NCBI GenBank assembly: GCA_025765595.1
Contig: JAIVFH010000004.1
Span: 1-64,000 of the forward strand
DNA length: 64,000 nucleotides
Origin: Obelidium mucronatum
Lineage: Eukaryota > Chytridiomycota > Chytridiomycetes > Chytridiales > Chytriomycetaceae
Reading direction: 5' to 3'
In this document: positions 21,222-34,255 of the stretch, piece by piece
Layout: each line of letters starts with the position of its first letter
Position numbering within the stretch: position 1 is the stretch's first letter
The notes under the pieces: generated by a model
The model's database searches: none
What the model was told of the DNA's origin: nothing
Seen by the model: the letters and a program-made list of their open reading frames with translations, nothing else
Translations under genes and position numbers: made by a program

Positions 21222-22244
21222 TTAAGCAGAAGTGGACGATTCCAACAACAAATTCTCAAACTGCAAACAACCAAGGGACTGTAGATTCAATATCTCTTGC
21301 ATTCCTTCATGTGCTGCGACATCCTCAGTAATACACGCGCTTTTAACACACGCATCAACATTCGTTCCAACCAGGTCCGCATTGTTACACGCGAATTCAT
21401 AAAAGTCCTCCGTGTAGGGAACAACAACAGCACCCAACCCCTTAGGAACACTCTCTTCGAAACAAACGGCCGCGCATTCAGGAAGATGTGAAACAGCCGC
21501 GTTCATCAGGAAAGTCAATTCCGCAGTCGTCGTGGCCGCACTGATGGCCATGGCGGTATCCAAAACAGTCCAATTACCCTCATTGGAGTTCATGCCAAGT
21601 TTTGTAAAGTGCTGGAGCTGGAGACATGCCAACGGTTGCAGATTCAGAATACTTGCAATGGACTGGATCGTTTCTGCGTGACATGTGGTTGTGATACATG
21701 TGTCCACGGACTGTACGGTTTCGTCAAAGTTGCTGCACACGTAGTCGAAGAACTCTCCGGTTGGTGGTGTGGAATAATACACAACTTGTGCCTCGTGGAC
21801 AGCGGCTTCGAAACAAGGAGAAACGCAAGCAGGGAGTTGTAAAAAGGATTCGGAAAGAACTGAAAAGACTTGAGTTCCATTGTTGGCTTTGAGGATTTGT
21901 TTTGCGGCATCGTCGACAGACCAGGCGGTGATTGTAGCATTTGAGCTTGAACTCGCGTCGACCAATTGCTCGAATTGAAGACACGCCAAAGGCTGAAGGT
22001 TCAAAATGTCGGCGATTCCTTCAAAGGCAGAAGAAGGACATTCCTTTTGGAGACAGGAATCCATCACTGGAACAACTGTATCGAAGGTAGCACAGCCTTT
22101 TTGAGTAAATTCGCCGCTGGCTTGAATGCACTTGCTTGTGCATGGTGGAAGAGCGATGACGGCAGCAGAGAGAACTGCAAGAATTTGCGAGGCAGTAGCC
22201 GCGCTTGTGATTTGGTGAATAGCTTCTGTAAGATTGAAGGACAT
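21222..22244 (-). CDS. Three-module cysteine-rich CFEM-like protein
   Basis: Single exon, start MSFNLTEAIHQITS at 22244. Three tandem modules of about 110 residues share one plan: a helix, then LPPCTSKC / LPACVSPC / LPECAAVC, two further Cys in an FDTVVPVMDSCLQKEC-like segment, and an ILNLQPLACLQF helix with the last Cys. The six-Cys pattern and the P-x-C start resemble fungal CFEM domains, but the spacing differs, so CFEM-like is a loose label. There is no separate signal peptide; the first hydrophobic stretch is the module helix itself, equivalent to the helices starting modules 2 and 3. Location is therefore uncertain. Divergent from the SRA1-domain gene (163 bp). Confidence 0.7.
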   Translation of the reverse strand: MSFNLTEAIHQITSAATASQILAVLSAAVIALPPCTSKCIQASGEFTQKGCATFDTVVPVMDSCLQKECPSSAFEGIADILNLQPLACLQFEQLVDASSSSNATITAWSVDDAAKQILKANNGTQVFSVLSESFLQLPACVSPCFEAAVHEAQVVYYSTPPTGEFFDYVCSNFDETVQSVDTCITTTCHAETIQSIASILNLQPLACLQLQHFTKLGMNSNEGNWTVLDTAMAISAATTTAELTFLMNAAVSHLPECAAVCFEESVPKGLGAVVVPYTEDFYEFACNNADLVGTNVDACVKSACITEDVAAHEGMQEILNLQSLGCLQFENLLLESSTSA

Positions 22245-22407
22245 TTTTAATTGTGTTTTCTTTTTCTCGTTATCCAAATGCGGCGCTACTTGTACTCTTT
22301 TTTATGAAGGGGGGACGGGTGTCATTGAGACAGCGTCTTGAAAAGCGGTTGGTCCATTGAGGCCACCTCTTGTCAGTATAAAATAAAATAAATCAATAAA
22401 CGCCAAA

Positions 22408-23258
22408 ATGTACAACCAAAACAACCACTACGCCGCAGGGTACCAGGCGCCGCCGCCGCCGCCAATGGCCGGCCAGTACCACGCACAAGCAGCCAACCCG
22501 CATGCTGGACACCCGCCGCCGCCGCCGGCGGCAGCCAATCAGAACGGGCCAAATGCAGCCAATCAGAGCACGTCGTACCAGGGCTACGTCAAGAACCTGC
22601 ACGGCTGGAACGACCCGCCGTCGCTGATTGGCTCCGCGCGCAAGAAGGCGAACGCCGGCGGCGGCGGCATCGACACGGCGGCAGTTCTTCGCTCCGTCGA
22701 GGCGCCCGTGGCCCACGTGCTCGTGGCGCTGACGTCAGCAATGGACGCCGTCAAGCAGCGCGTCGTGACGGACGTATGTGTTTTAATTATTTTTTTTTTT
22801 TTATTTTTTTTATTTTATTTTATTTTATTGATCCATTATCCATCCAGCCAATCCAGAGAAAGGTCCTTGAAGACACAGACAAGCGGCTCGAAGAACTGCT
22901 GGAACGGTTGGGCTCGCAGAGTGTCCCTGACGTAATTATGGCCCATCTGGTGATTCTGAGCAACGGTATGTTGAACCAATTTTTTTGCCACGTACTTTAA
23001 TACTGCAAAACAAAAGCCTTGAATGCAAAAGATATTCCTGCTGCAACAAATACCACAATGACTCTTACTTTAATGAGCACGGAACATCACGATGAGGCAC
23101 ACTGGATTGTTGGAGCAAAAAGATTGGTGGAAATGTACGCGCGTGTTTTGCAGCCAGAGGTTCAACAACAGCAGCAACCGCAGCAGCAAGGTCAATTCAT
23201 GGGCCAATATCAACAACAACAGCAGCAGCAGAACGTGTATGGATATGGTGGAAGATGA
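22408..23258 (+). CDS. SRA1/Sec31 C-terminal-domain protein
   Basis: Exons 22408-22773, 22848-22975, 23017-23258. The N-terminus is Pro/Ala/Gln-rich. The conserved part begins GWNDPPSL and continues with a four-helix bundle: VEAPVAHVLVALTSAMDAVK, PIQRKVLEDTDKRLEELLER and EAHWIVGAKRLVEMYARVLQ. This matches the steroid receptor RNA activator (SRA1) family, whose fold is shared with the C-terminus of Sec31. The end is Gln-rich. The role in fungi is unclear (RNA-related or COPII-related). Intron 1 is poly-T rich with CATCCAG as acceptor. The frame is intact throughout; it contains CAC TGG A at 23100-23106 read without a frameshift. Only 32 bp separate its stop from the next ATG. Confidence 0.8.
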
Positions 23259-23290
23259 ACAAACGGTTTAAAAAAAATAGTTAATAAAAA

Positions 23291-24117
23291 ATGCCACATA
23301 TCCCTGTCCACTACACTGCAGCCGGTACTCAGAACCCACTCACCCGTTCATGCGTTGAAAAGGCTAAGGAAATCCACGCGTCTATCTTTAGCACGAATGT
23401 TGTCCACAAGGAATCAGTCTTGAATGCTTATTACACTCCCCGCGTCGAGTTCTCAGATCCGCTCGTGAGCGTCAAGGGAGTGCATGCCGTCACGCAGCAG
23501 TACAAATTTTTGACTCTGTTTCCCGCAATCTCGACGCGCTTGATTTCCGTCTCTTGGGCGCACCTGGAAGACACCAACAGTTCGGGTGGGATAATTTGAC
23601 ACTCTGTTTGTCTCTCCCGTTTACTAACTCCATCTCGCGGGGGAATTTAGACTCCGGTTGTCGCAATGAGATTGTCGTCATTGATTCCCATGTTTTGTTT
23701 ACTATTGTTCCATTCTTGCCTCTCAACTTGGGTTCGTTGCGTCTTCGTATCCAAACAATTCTCCGCTTCGACCAAGACGGGAGAGTTGTTTGTCATGAAG
23801 ATACATGGAGTTTTAGAGAATTGATTGGCAGCGCGTTGGGTGGCCGTGTTGGAGTGTTTGTTGACGTCTTCAGGTAAATACTTTTCCAAAAGTCCACTCA
23901 TAATCAAACAAAAAACGACAGACGTTGGAATGGGTATATTTCTACCATCTTGATTGAGAATGTATTAGGAGTCGTTCATGGAGTGAAGGGGAAATCAATG
24001 GAGAGCCCAAAGCGAACGTTCTCAGGAATTGGTTTGAATAATCATTTGATGAAGGGTTCCTTTTCGCCAGCTACTTCGTCATCCAGTACTTCTCGCCAAC
24101 AGAAACCAGTCCAATAA
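23291..24117 (+). CDS. NTF2/SnoaL-like domain protein
   Basis: Exons 23291-23579, 23651-23873, 23932-24117. The order of elements fits a cystatin-like NTF2 fold: an N-terminal helix (CVEKAKEIHASIF), YYTPRVEFSDPLVSVKG, YKFLTLFPA, then strands VVIDSHVLFTIVPFLPLNLG and LRIQTILRFDQDGRVVCHED, TWSFRELIG. A short tail (KGKSMESPKRTFSG) follows. No catalytic residues can be assigned. Intron 1 has a canonical TACTAAC branch (23619-23626 region) and ends GAATTTAG. Convergent with COX16, whose stop is only 27 bp away. Confidence 0.7.
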
Positions 24118-24144
24118 ATTATGCAATTGATTTATTCGGGTATT

Positions 24145-24576
24145 TCATTCCTTCGTGAAGACGGGCTCCTCAACCCCTTTGGGCCTAGGTACTCGCACCA
24201 TGTCCCAGTCCCGATCATTGGCAGCCAGTTTCTTATTGAGTTATTCATTAGCAATTTATGCCTAATAGGAGCTTGAGTAGATAGAAGTGACTCACAAAGT
24301 ACTCTTCCTGCAAGTTTAGCTTTTTTCGGTTAGAATCCAGTTTCAGCTCTTCTTCTTTAGACACCTGGACCAATAAAAAAGGCAGTTTCAATTGATTCAG
24401 AATTCTTTGACGCTGAGGATCGTTCTTACCGTTTTGACCTTCTGGTCATGCAAGTCGTACTTTGTCTGTGTCAGGCTTCCAAGCATCGCAGTTGATCCGA
24501 CCATTGTCACTAGGAACGGAAAGCCAAAAAAGAGAAACTGCCGCTGTTGTTTGCTGAGTTTCGCCAATCGAGACAT
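24145..24576 (-). CDS. COX16: Cytochrome c oxidase assembly protein COX16
   Basis: Small inner mitochondrial membrane protein needed for assembly of complex IV (copper delivery to COX2). Exons 24576-24430, 24364-24296, 24231-24145, about 100 residues. The start MSRLAKLSKQQRQFLFFGFP leads into one transmembrane segment (FLFFGFPFLVTMVGSTAML). The family signature follows: LTQTKYD, then KLNLQEEYF and the C-terminal DWDMVRVPRP. Length and motif order agree with the family. Intron acceptors are GTCCAG and AATAAG. The frame is intact. Confidence 0.9.
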
Positions 24577-24627
24577 TATGTGTTTTTTTTTTTTTTTTTT
24601 TAAAAAATGGAGGAAAGATAATGTTTT

Positions 24628-25803
<1,176 letters not shown>

Positions 25804-25842
25804 TGACAGCGAAGTTTTAAATATTTAAATATTTCAACCAGC

Positions 25843-26071
25843 ATGAACGCCGCCGCGTTCCTCTCGCGGCTCAGCGACCCGTGGCGCAACCTCGCGTTCG
25901 AAGAGTGGCTGTTCCGGCGGCCGTCGGGGCTGCTGCCGCCGCACGTGCTCTACCTGTGGCGCAACAGTCCCTGCGTCGTCGTTGGCCGCAACCAGAACCC
26001 GTGGAAGGAATGCAACCTGCCGCTGATGCGCGCAAAGAACATTCCGCTGATCCGCCGCCGCTCGGGTGCGT

Positions 26072-26105
<34 letters not shown>

Positions 26106-27368
26106 TTTTTGGTGTTTGTTGTCTAAACAGAACAACTCCACAGGCGGCGGCACCGTTGTCCACAACCTTGGCAACACAAACTACACCTGCTTCATGCCGC
26201 GCGATGCCTTCAACAGAGATGCGAGCGCACAGCTGGTGGCTGATGCGCTGCACGAGCTCGATATTCCGGCTGCAGTGTCGCCACGACATGACATTGTCAT
26301 CAACGGGATGAAAGTATCCGGAAGCGCGTTTAAAGTGGTGCATGAGAGGGCATATGCACATGGGACAATGCTGATTGGTTCGGATCTGAAGGAGCTGGGT
26401 ATGCTGCTGAAGAGCTCAAGGAAGGGCGCGATTGAAGGGAAAGGCGTGGAGAGCGTCCCCTCAAAGGTACCCCCCATCTATTATTGATTTCTTACTGTTG
26501 CTCCCAAAGTTGGCGAAGTTGTGTCCTTCAAGGAAACCTTGTTCATCTGAATTCCAGTAAAACCTGTGGATCTTTCGAAACACCTAAATGCGTTTTTCGT
26601 TGTTGACTAAATGTCGAAGTCCACTTTTCTGAACTCAGACGACTCGACTTGAGGACCATAGCTTTACTGTTACCCACACTGACTTCTGCCGGGCTGTGGC
26701 CGAAGAGTATGGCATTGTGTTCAATGGAAAACCTGGGCTGAAGGTGAAAGGATGGGTTCTCATTGTTTTTTGGGCTGTATAGCTAACGATATCGTTTGCA
26801 GAATCAAATGATTGAACTGACAATGAAAGACTTTGATTCAGACCCCAAAATGAAAGAGTACTATGACGAAATTCGGGTTAGAGATATTCTCATAGTCCAA
26901 TGATTTCTCTCTCTTATAAAGTCGAGAATTATTTTTCAAAACCAGACTAACGAATGGACATATGGTCAAACGCCAAGTTTCACGCATACAATGGACAATT
27001 TGTTTCCATGGGGCAGACTGGTTTGTTTTGTTTGTTTGAAATCCTTTAACTAGTGTCTAATCCTCCCCAAACAGGAAGTAGTGATGACAATAACAGAAGG
27101 AGTAATTACAGGCACGGAAACCTCACTCTCCCCCTTAAATCACCCGAAAGGTGACGGAATATCTCAGTCTTCTCTTCACAATGCGATCCGGGCATTTTTT
27201 GTCAACCTTCCGTATGATGACGGAACTATCGCGACTTGGAATCTTTTAAACGATGAGCAGCGATGGAAAATGTGCTTTTCTTCTGGCGATGATTTGAATT
27301 CAGCATGTGATGTCTTTGAGTGGCTGAAAGGGGAAGTTTGGAGCGGCTGTTATGAGTCGTCAGAATAA
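25843..27368 (+). CDS. Lipoate-protein ligase / lipoyltransferase (mitochondrial)
   Basis: Attaches lipoyl groups to lipoate-dependent dehydrogenase subunits. Exons 25843-26065, 26144-26466, 26639-26743, 26802-26876, 26946-27020, 27075-27368. Family blocks: FEEWLF, LYLWRNSPCVVVGRNQNPW, then RRS|GGGTVVHNLGNTNYT (junction of exons 1-2), DIVINGMKVSGSAFKV with the catalytic-site Lys, RAYAHGTMLI and KGVESVPSK. The C-terminal accessory domain ends with WTYGQTPSFTHTM and CDVFEWLKGEVW. This resembles LIPT1/AIM22-type enzymes. The N-terminus is short, with no obvious long presequence, so mitochondrial location is inferred from the family. Intron 1 contains a T run of about 30 right after the GTGCGTG donor. 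The frame is intact. Confidence 0.88.
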
Positions 27369-27428
27369 TACATAAAAATAAAAAATAAAAATAATAGTGT
27401 AAATAAGGAAAAGAGGATCAAACAACCG

Positions 27429-30400
27429 ATGGACGCCACCGTCATTCCGCTTCAGGAACTCGTGACTTCGCTATCCATAAATCCAAACGGAAATCAAGTT
27501 GTTCTTGCTGCAAAGCGGGGCCTCTTTCTTCTTGATTTGACGAAACCATTCGTGCCGCCCATTGCCTTCAAACACAACACCAAATGGGAAGTGACTGACG
27601 TTGTTTGGAACCCTCACAGGGAGCATGCTAATTGGATTGCTTCTACGGTACTATATCTTACCTCGTTTGAGGCTCGTGAAGCTCAAATGAACAACTGAAA
27701 TTCAGAGTAACCAAAAAGTGCTGATCTGGAATATCGACCCTACTGGATCCATGAATGTCGCGTCAGCTCTTCCTACTCATTCGTCTTCGGCAGTTGCACC
27801 GCCTTATCCAGGAAGCAGCAATGGATCCACACCAACTCCATCAACTCCAGCAACACATTCATCGAAGTCCTTCCGGGTAACTTTTTGAACATTCTTACCA
27901 TCATGTTTATTCCAGTTAAATCTTGCTCGCGTGTACAATTTTGTCACATAGACATCTATCAACACCCCAGAAAACCATCGACTCAACAACCTGTCGCGTC
28001 CGAATCCCCTCATAAGCACGGCTTCGATAACCCAACACCAAAACGTTGAAATAGTTCTGCACAATCATAAACGCGCAGTCAGTGACTTTCATTGGTCTCC
28101 ATTCCGATCTGAAGTTATTGCTACATGTGGATACGACAATTTCGTGCACGTTTGGGATTTGCGGGCTCGAAGTGGAAGCAGCAGTGGATCAACGAATTCT
28201 GACGAAGGAATCCATGGCGAGAGTGGTGCTCCAGGCAGGAGTGGGATGGCGTTGGTTTTGACGAAACCAGACATGAGTTTCTGCTCTTGGACATGTAAAA
28301 AAAAAAACCTATTCAACACATTTTTCTTTTTTTTGTGTTTTGATTTTTCTGAATACGGTTTTTGTTTTTCGGATATTCAGCAGGAGCAACGGCAGTCAAA
28401 TGGAATAGACTATCTGAATTCGTTCTCGCGTCGTCACATGATACGGATCTACGCGTCTGGGACATTCGCTATGGATCCAAGGAAGTTGCTCTTATATCTG
28501 CTGCTCACATGACGAAAATATATGGAATCGATTGGAGTCCCCGCAATGTGGATGAAATCATTACGTGCAGTCAAGACCAATGTGTCAAGTTCTGGAACAT
28601 AAATGAAACAAGAAAGTGTGATGGGACCATTGTTACTTCTACGCCTGTCTGGAGAGCCCGTTTCACTCCTTTTGGGAATGGAATCGTGACGATGCCGCTG
28701 AGAAAAGAATTTGACTTGACAATGTGGGCAGCAGATAATTTGATAGATCCTGTCACGGCTTTTACTGGACATACGGATGTTGTGAAGGAATTCGTGTGGA
28801 GGAATTGCGGAGACAATGACTATCAACTGGTTACATTCTCAAAGGATCAAACTCTTCGATTGTGGCCTATAGATAAGAAAGTTCAAATTGTGAGTGACGC
28901 GACTTGCTTTTGGGGGTTTTTGTAAGGTGATACTTTCTAAAACCGGAGGAAAATCAGGCGGTTGGCCACAAACCACGACGGCATTCATCACATACAACAC
29001 TGGCTGCTTTGTATGCAAGCGCGTCTGGAGCTGAAGCGAACCTCTCATCTACTCCAAATACACAACCCTCCATTTTGGCATCTCCTGGAATTCACCCGTC
29101 ACCAATATCAAGCATTCACGGTCGATTTAATGCTAGCACGCCTACTCCTTCAGTTGGAGTCAATGAGATTGGCGTTCCAATCATTCATGAACCCGAAAGC
29201 GCCACGAAAAGTAAAAGCGGTGGTGTTCTGCTGTCAGAAGACGACGGTGAATACTCTGAAGTAGGGAGTTACACCGGGAAATCAAACATTGGAATGATTC
29301 GACCTGGGAGTTTACGAAGTGTTGGAAGCGACAGCAAGAAAAATGAACTCGAAGTCGAGCTGATGGAAATCGCGAATGGCCTGAAAGTATGGGGACCAAC
29401 ACAAAATCAAAATTTGACCATTGATAATGTGAGAGCGACTCAGCTGTTTCTTTCTCTTTTTTTTTGTTTGCGTCATCGTTTAATCCAAAAAAATAGATTG
29501 ACTTCCCTTCGAAAGTCATTTCAATCACAATCCGGCGTCCTGTATTTTCTCCAGACGCTGTACCAGTCCACGTGAATATTCTGTTTCACGAGGATCCGCC
29601 TTCTCGCAACAATGGTGCCCCAGGCACACCCCAACTAGATGCCAACAAAGCTCACTTCCACCACATGAAGAAATTGACACATTTTCCATCCTTTGAAATC
29701 GTCCGTAGCGGTATGATTCCAATGGCTCAACGGCAGAATTTATCGTCCCGCCTACATACCCTCTACGTGTTTCTTTGCGCTAAACGAATCCCCACTTTTG
29801 AACCATGTATGCGTTTTTTGGCATATGATGATCCGAATGCGGGGTTAGATCAGAACGAAGTTGGGTATGTGGGTGGGATTGATGGTTTACTTGGAATGGG
29901 TGGTGCCAGCGGTGGTGGCGGCAATAGTGGGGGAGGAGGAGGAGCAGGTGGTGGTGGAGTTGGAGCCGCTGGAATGGCTGTCGGGGGTAGTGGGGCAGTA
30001 GTTGGAAACGCAAGTAACCCAGCTTTGAACAGAAATATAAGCGGATTATTTGGCCCAACTCTTGCGAATTCTGGAAACTCGTTCGATGAGGAGGTAGGTA
30101 GAGGCGGGTTAAGGCTGACTGAGTTAAAGGCACTGAGTTTTGGCGAGGAGGATGGGCATATGGTTCGAGGTTTGAAGATTAGTGTCAGTAGTGCTGGTCC
30201 CGGTGGTTGCCGGTGGTGGGGCACAGCCCGCCTCTCTGGCCTCGGAAAAATCAGTCGGCGTACCGCTGGTGGTTGGCTCAATGCCATCGACTGATGGTGA
30301 CAGGTCCAAAAAAGCCGCCACAGTGGTTGCAGGATCCTTGGACGATGCCGCTTATTCAAGTGATGACAGCGACGAAAGATTGGGCGTCGGAGGTCAAAAC

Positions 30401-33400
30401 CAAGGGTTTAAACATATGAACGCGAATTTAGGGATGAGGGATGTTGGTGGTAAACCAGTGGTGATGAAAGGGGATGACACAAACGTACCGTTTCCACGGC
30501 TTTGCGGTGCAACTTTTTCAATGAGCGGTAAAATGCGTATTTTTATTCTCTGTATACAAATATTAAGTCCAACCCCTTTTTTTGTGCAGGACAACTGGTC
30601 TGCTTCTTTTCACCTTTACCACATCCCGCACAGGTTAAATACGCAGCTTATAGCCTTTCCACTCGGCGTCAACAACCTCTATTTCAAACATACCAGTTCA
30701 CAACATATCCCAGAAATTATGTCATGTTTGAACACTTTCGAAATTTCCTGGTTCAAAAGTCTGCTGCAGCATCAAGTTCAAATTTAAGTGCAAATAATCC
30801 AAATAGAGCCGCGTCTGCGCTGGTACAAAGCGCAGCAAATAGAAATTACTGCCAATTTATTGGGACAGAATCGCGAAGATTGGGTTGGCGATGATGAAGT
30901 GGATGGAGAAACGTCGCTTCAGAATCTTTTCATCAATCAGGTTTTTTTTTTCTCCCCCACTGTTGTTTCCACACAAAAAAAATCGCGTCGTTCTTATCAA
31001 ACGCTGTTAGACAGCGTGGAAATACCCATACTGGTGGCGTTGACGGCTACGTATCCACATCAGACCTACTCAGTCGTTTACGCTCACACTGGATTAGCAA
31101 AACAGCTAGACAACGATGGTGCAGTCATGTCCGATTTGATGGACGCTGTCGCAGAAAGAACAACGGCCCTACAATTAGCAGAAGATCGCGAAAAAAGCAA
31201 ACTCACACACAATGAAATCTCGAATCTATCGCGTTCTCGAAGCAACAGCCAATCAAAGCAGCTCGATTCGTCTGAAACAGATCATTCTGACATTCAAGGG
31301 GATGGATCCCACATCTGATCCAGTATCCCGCTCGCCAACACCAAATGCAACCAAAACTGTGGATCCGCCTAGAAGGCCATCTATTTTCACGGTTGGTAGT
31401 GTAGCAAGTATGAATGAACTGGATGATACTTCCTCTTCTGCCGTCTCGTTATCCAATGTGGCATCCAGTGCAGACTTGGATTGCGCCGGCTATTACTCAA
31501 CGCCTTACATCTTCTCATCGGTCATCTCGAGCTCGTGCAAAGAGTATGCAAGTGGAAGGGTTTCGGCGCCACATCATTTGCCTCTGATGCGTCATCGCCT
31601 GCGGACCGATTGATTGCAATCAAGCGAGGGAGCTCCAGTAGCGCTGACGTAACCCCTGCTTCTTCGTATACAGCTTCTGGAGCTCGTCCGAAACCTGGAA
31701 TAGGTGCGACAGAAGGCAGCTGGCACTCGGGTTCTGATATTACAACAACCCTGTTGCGACCTCAAAAGCGAGGGCTGAGTGGGCTGAGTAGTGGGGATAA
31801 TGAAGGGAAGGGTTGTGGGATCGTTGTTTTTGTCAAGGACATTCGGGATATGTTGCCAGTCAGTGCAAACTTGGCAAAAGACTACACGTAAGTTGGGACT
31901 AGTCAGGGAGAGTCGTTTAAATAACTAATTTCAACATCAATTTTTTTCGAACCGTGAAGACTTATGGGCACAGATCCTGTTGCGATTTGCTCTGCGAATA
32001 GCGTGATAGCCAGCACTCACAATCGCAACGATCTTGCAAAACTATGGACTATCGCCGGCTTGATTTTAGCACGTGTGTCTGGCGTCTCTGGGCCATCTAT
32101 TGGCGGTGATCCAGATTATGATTCGGATGAAGATTCGGTAGCAACAGCAGATTTTGGCGGGTCAGCGAAGCCAGCCATAGTTCTGGCACCAGCAGCTCCT
32201 TCTTTTGGATCAAAGCGGCGGCAAACTGCTGCTCTCCTGAGCCGATTACAGGGTGATCCCAAAGGGTTTCATCAAAACGCCAAAGATTCTTTGGAACTCA
32301 AGAAGGACGGCACAGTTTGGCATCACAAACGTTGTTGTTAAAAGCAGGGAGGACTGATACTTGGTTGCGAGCTGATTGGGCCAACCATCCGCTGGGAAGA
32401 GGTCTCGTGGATAAAATGTAATTCGTTTTTTTTTTTTGGTCTTGTCTCGGTTTATTAGCTTATCCCTCATCAACAGGTTTCGATATCTGGAACGAATAGG
32501 CGATGTACAATCCTTAGCACTGCTTTCGTGTGTCTTGAGTGAGCCATTCGGCAACACATCCTATTTCGAAGAGGTTTTTGTCATCTTTTTCGTCTACAAA
32601 ATTCAAGTAAATAATACTAACTCCTATTTTATTTTATTTTTTAATATTATGGAATCATCACAAAAAAAAAAAGATGGACCCAGTCACACCAGACTCTACA
32701 CAACCACCACCAGCACAACCACCCTCCTCTCTCCCTTCCACATACCAATCCACCCAATCCTACTTCCCCCACCGCCGTCCCACAAAACGCGCCAGCACAC
32801 CAAACCAAGGCCTCTTTCTCAGCGGACCTTTAGACCTCCTCCTCACGACCAACGATTCCAGTTCCTTGCCGGTCAAATCAGTCTCCAACCGCCACCACGC
32901 CATTGCACGAACGTATAGCGGTGGGAAACTCGTCGGTATGTCAGCGGCGGTGGCTTCAAATAACAATGGTGGTGCCACTACTACTTCTGCTACTACAACT
33001 GCTACTACAACTACTGGTTCCACCGCTAGACCCATCAAAAACCCCGGAAAAACAAACAACCATAATGTATCCTCATTAGGCAGTCAACCCGTGATTGGAA
33101 GCTACATGAGTGAAAACGAGTCTGGGCATCCTGTATTCGGGGCAGCACCACCACCACAAGACGATGCTGGGCAAGACGGAGGAGGAGACATTGTATTAGG
33201 TGGTGGTAGCGGTGGTGGTGGTGGTGGTGTACATGTGGTTCGACGGCATCAACAGGGAAAGAGGGATTCAGGATCTCCCTTTGATAGTGGTAGTGGCGGT
33301 GTTGGTGCTGCTGCTGGGCGCAAATGGATGAAATCTCCTATGCCGCAGAGACTTCTTTCTGGTGGAAGTGGTAGTGCTGCTGCTGCTGGTGGTGGTGGTA

Positions 33401-34028
33401 TGGTAGGAGGTGGAGGTGGTGGAGTTTTAGATGTCCGCGATTTCAACACGAGTGCTGAACATAGTGGTCGTAAATCCATGAAAATGGGGCTCTTCCCAGA
33501 ACGGATGGAAAGCGGTGGCAGAGAAGGCGGTGGTGGCGGCGGCGGTGGTGTGAAGGCAGGCGGAAGAATCCCAAACGAGTGATTACTCTCTCGACCTTTT
33601 GAATCCATCTCGACGAAATGTTTTTGATGGATACAAAATCAAGTACTGCCGAAATCCTGTTTGCGTGGCGGTTGTTGGAAAAGAGGGCTGAAATCTTGAA
33701 AGTTTGTGTCTCCTGCTGTGGCGAAGTAGTTTTTCCAAGGAATCCATGATTGGGACTGGTAGTGGTGGACGAAGTTGAACTTGGGCTAATAGTAAGTGAC
33801 CATGATGGTGGTGGTGGTGGTGCCGAAGTACGTTCGAAACGAAACAGTAATCTAGTTGTATGCAGTGTTTGTCGAATGCCTTGCAGAAGTCTCTTGAGTT
33901 CTTGTATCAAATGCGGACATGGTGGTCATATTGATCATATTCAGGCGTGGTTCCGACAACCCGATGGAGGAAAAAACACGACCAAAGAATGCGCTGTGGG
34001 TGATTGCGGATGCAAATGTGTATTATGA
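27429..34028 (+). CDS. WDR59: WDR59-like subunit of the GATOR2/SEA complex, several frame breaks
   Basis: Regulates TORC1 signalling at the vacuole or lysosome. The N-terminal WD40 propeller is intact over seven exons: HKRAVSDFHWSPFRSEVIAT, CGYDNFVHVWDLRAR, HDTDLRVWDIRYG, DWSPRNVDEIITCSQDQCVK and GHTDVVKEFVWR. An RWD-type region (EVELMEIANGLKVWG) follows, then a Gly-rich linker, LMGTDPVAICSANS, the helical part YLERIGDVQSLALLSCVLSE, and NPSRRNVFDGYKIKY. The C-terminal zinc finger is CSVCRMPCRSLLSSCIKCGH, GGHIDHIQAWFR and CAVGDCGCKC. Clear extra bases lie at 31090, 31307, 32315, 32355 and 33647, with probable ones near 30203, 30864 and 33579 and a net shift near 31475. A 300-residue low-complexity insert (32674-33582) precedes the last blocks. 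An in-frame TGA at 33747-33749 suggests a further intron there. Confidence 0.82.
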
Positions 34029-34255
34029 ATTAATAAGTAATAAAAAATGAATTTCTTAGAATGACTGGGCAATCTATTACAGTTACGTACACGTATAAGA
34101 GACACAAAAAAGAAAAAATGAGATAGGAAAAAGTAGTACAAGAAACCGAAAAAAAAATGATATCACATCCTTCAAAAGAACTGGGTAATCGACACCTCCA
34201 CGCACCTCCAAACCCTCTCGCCAAAAAGATTTTTTTTTTTTTTTTTTTTTTTGGT

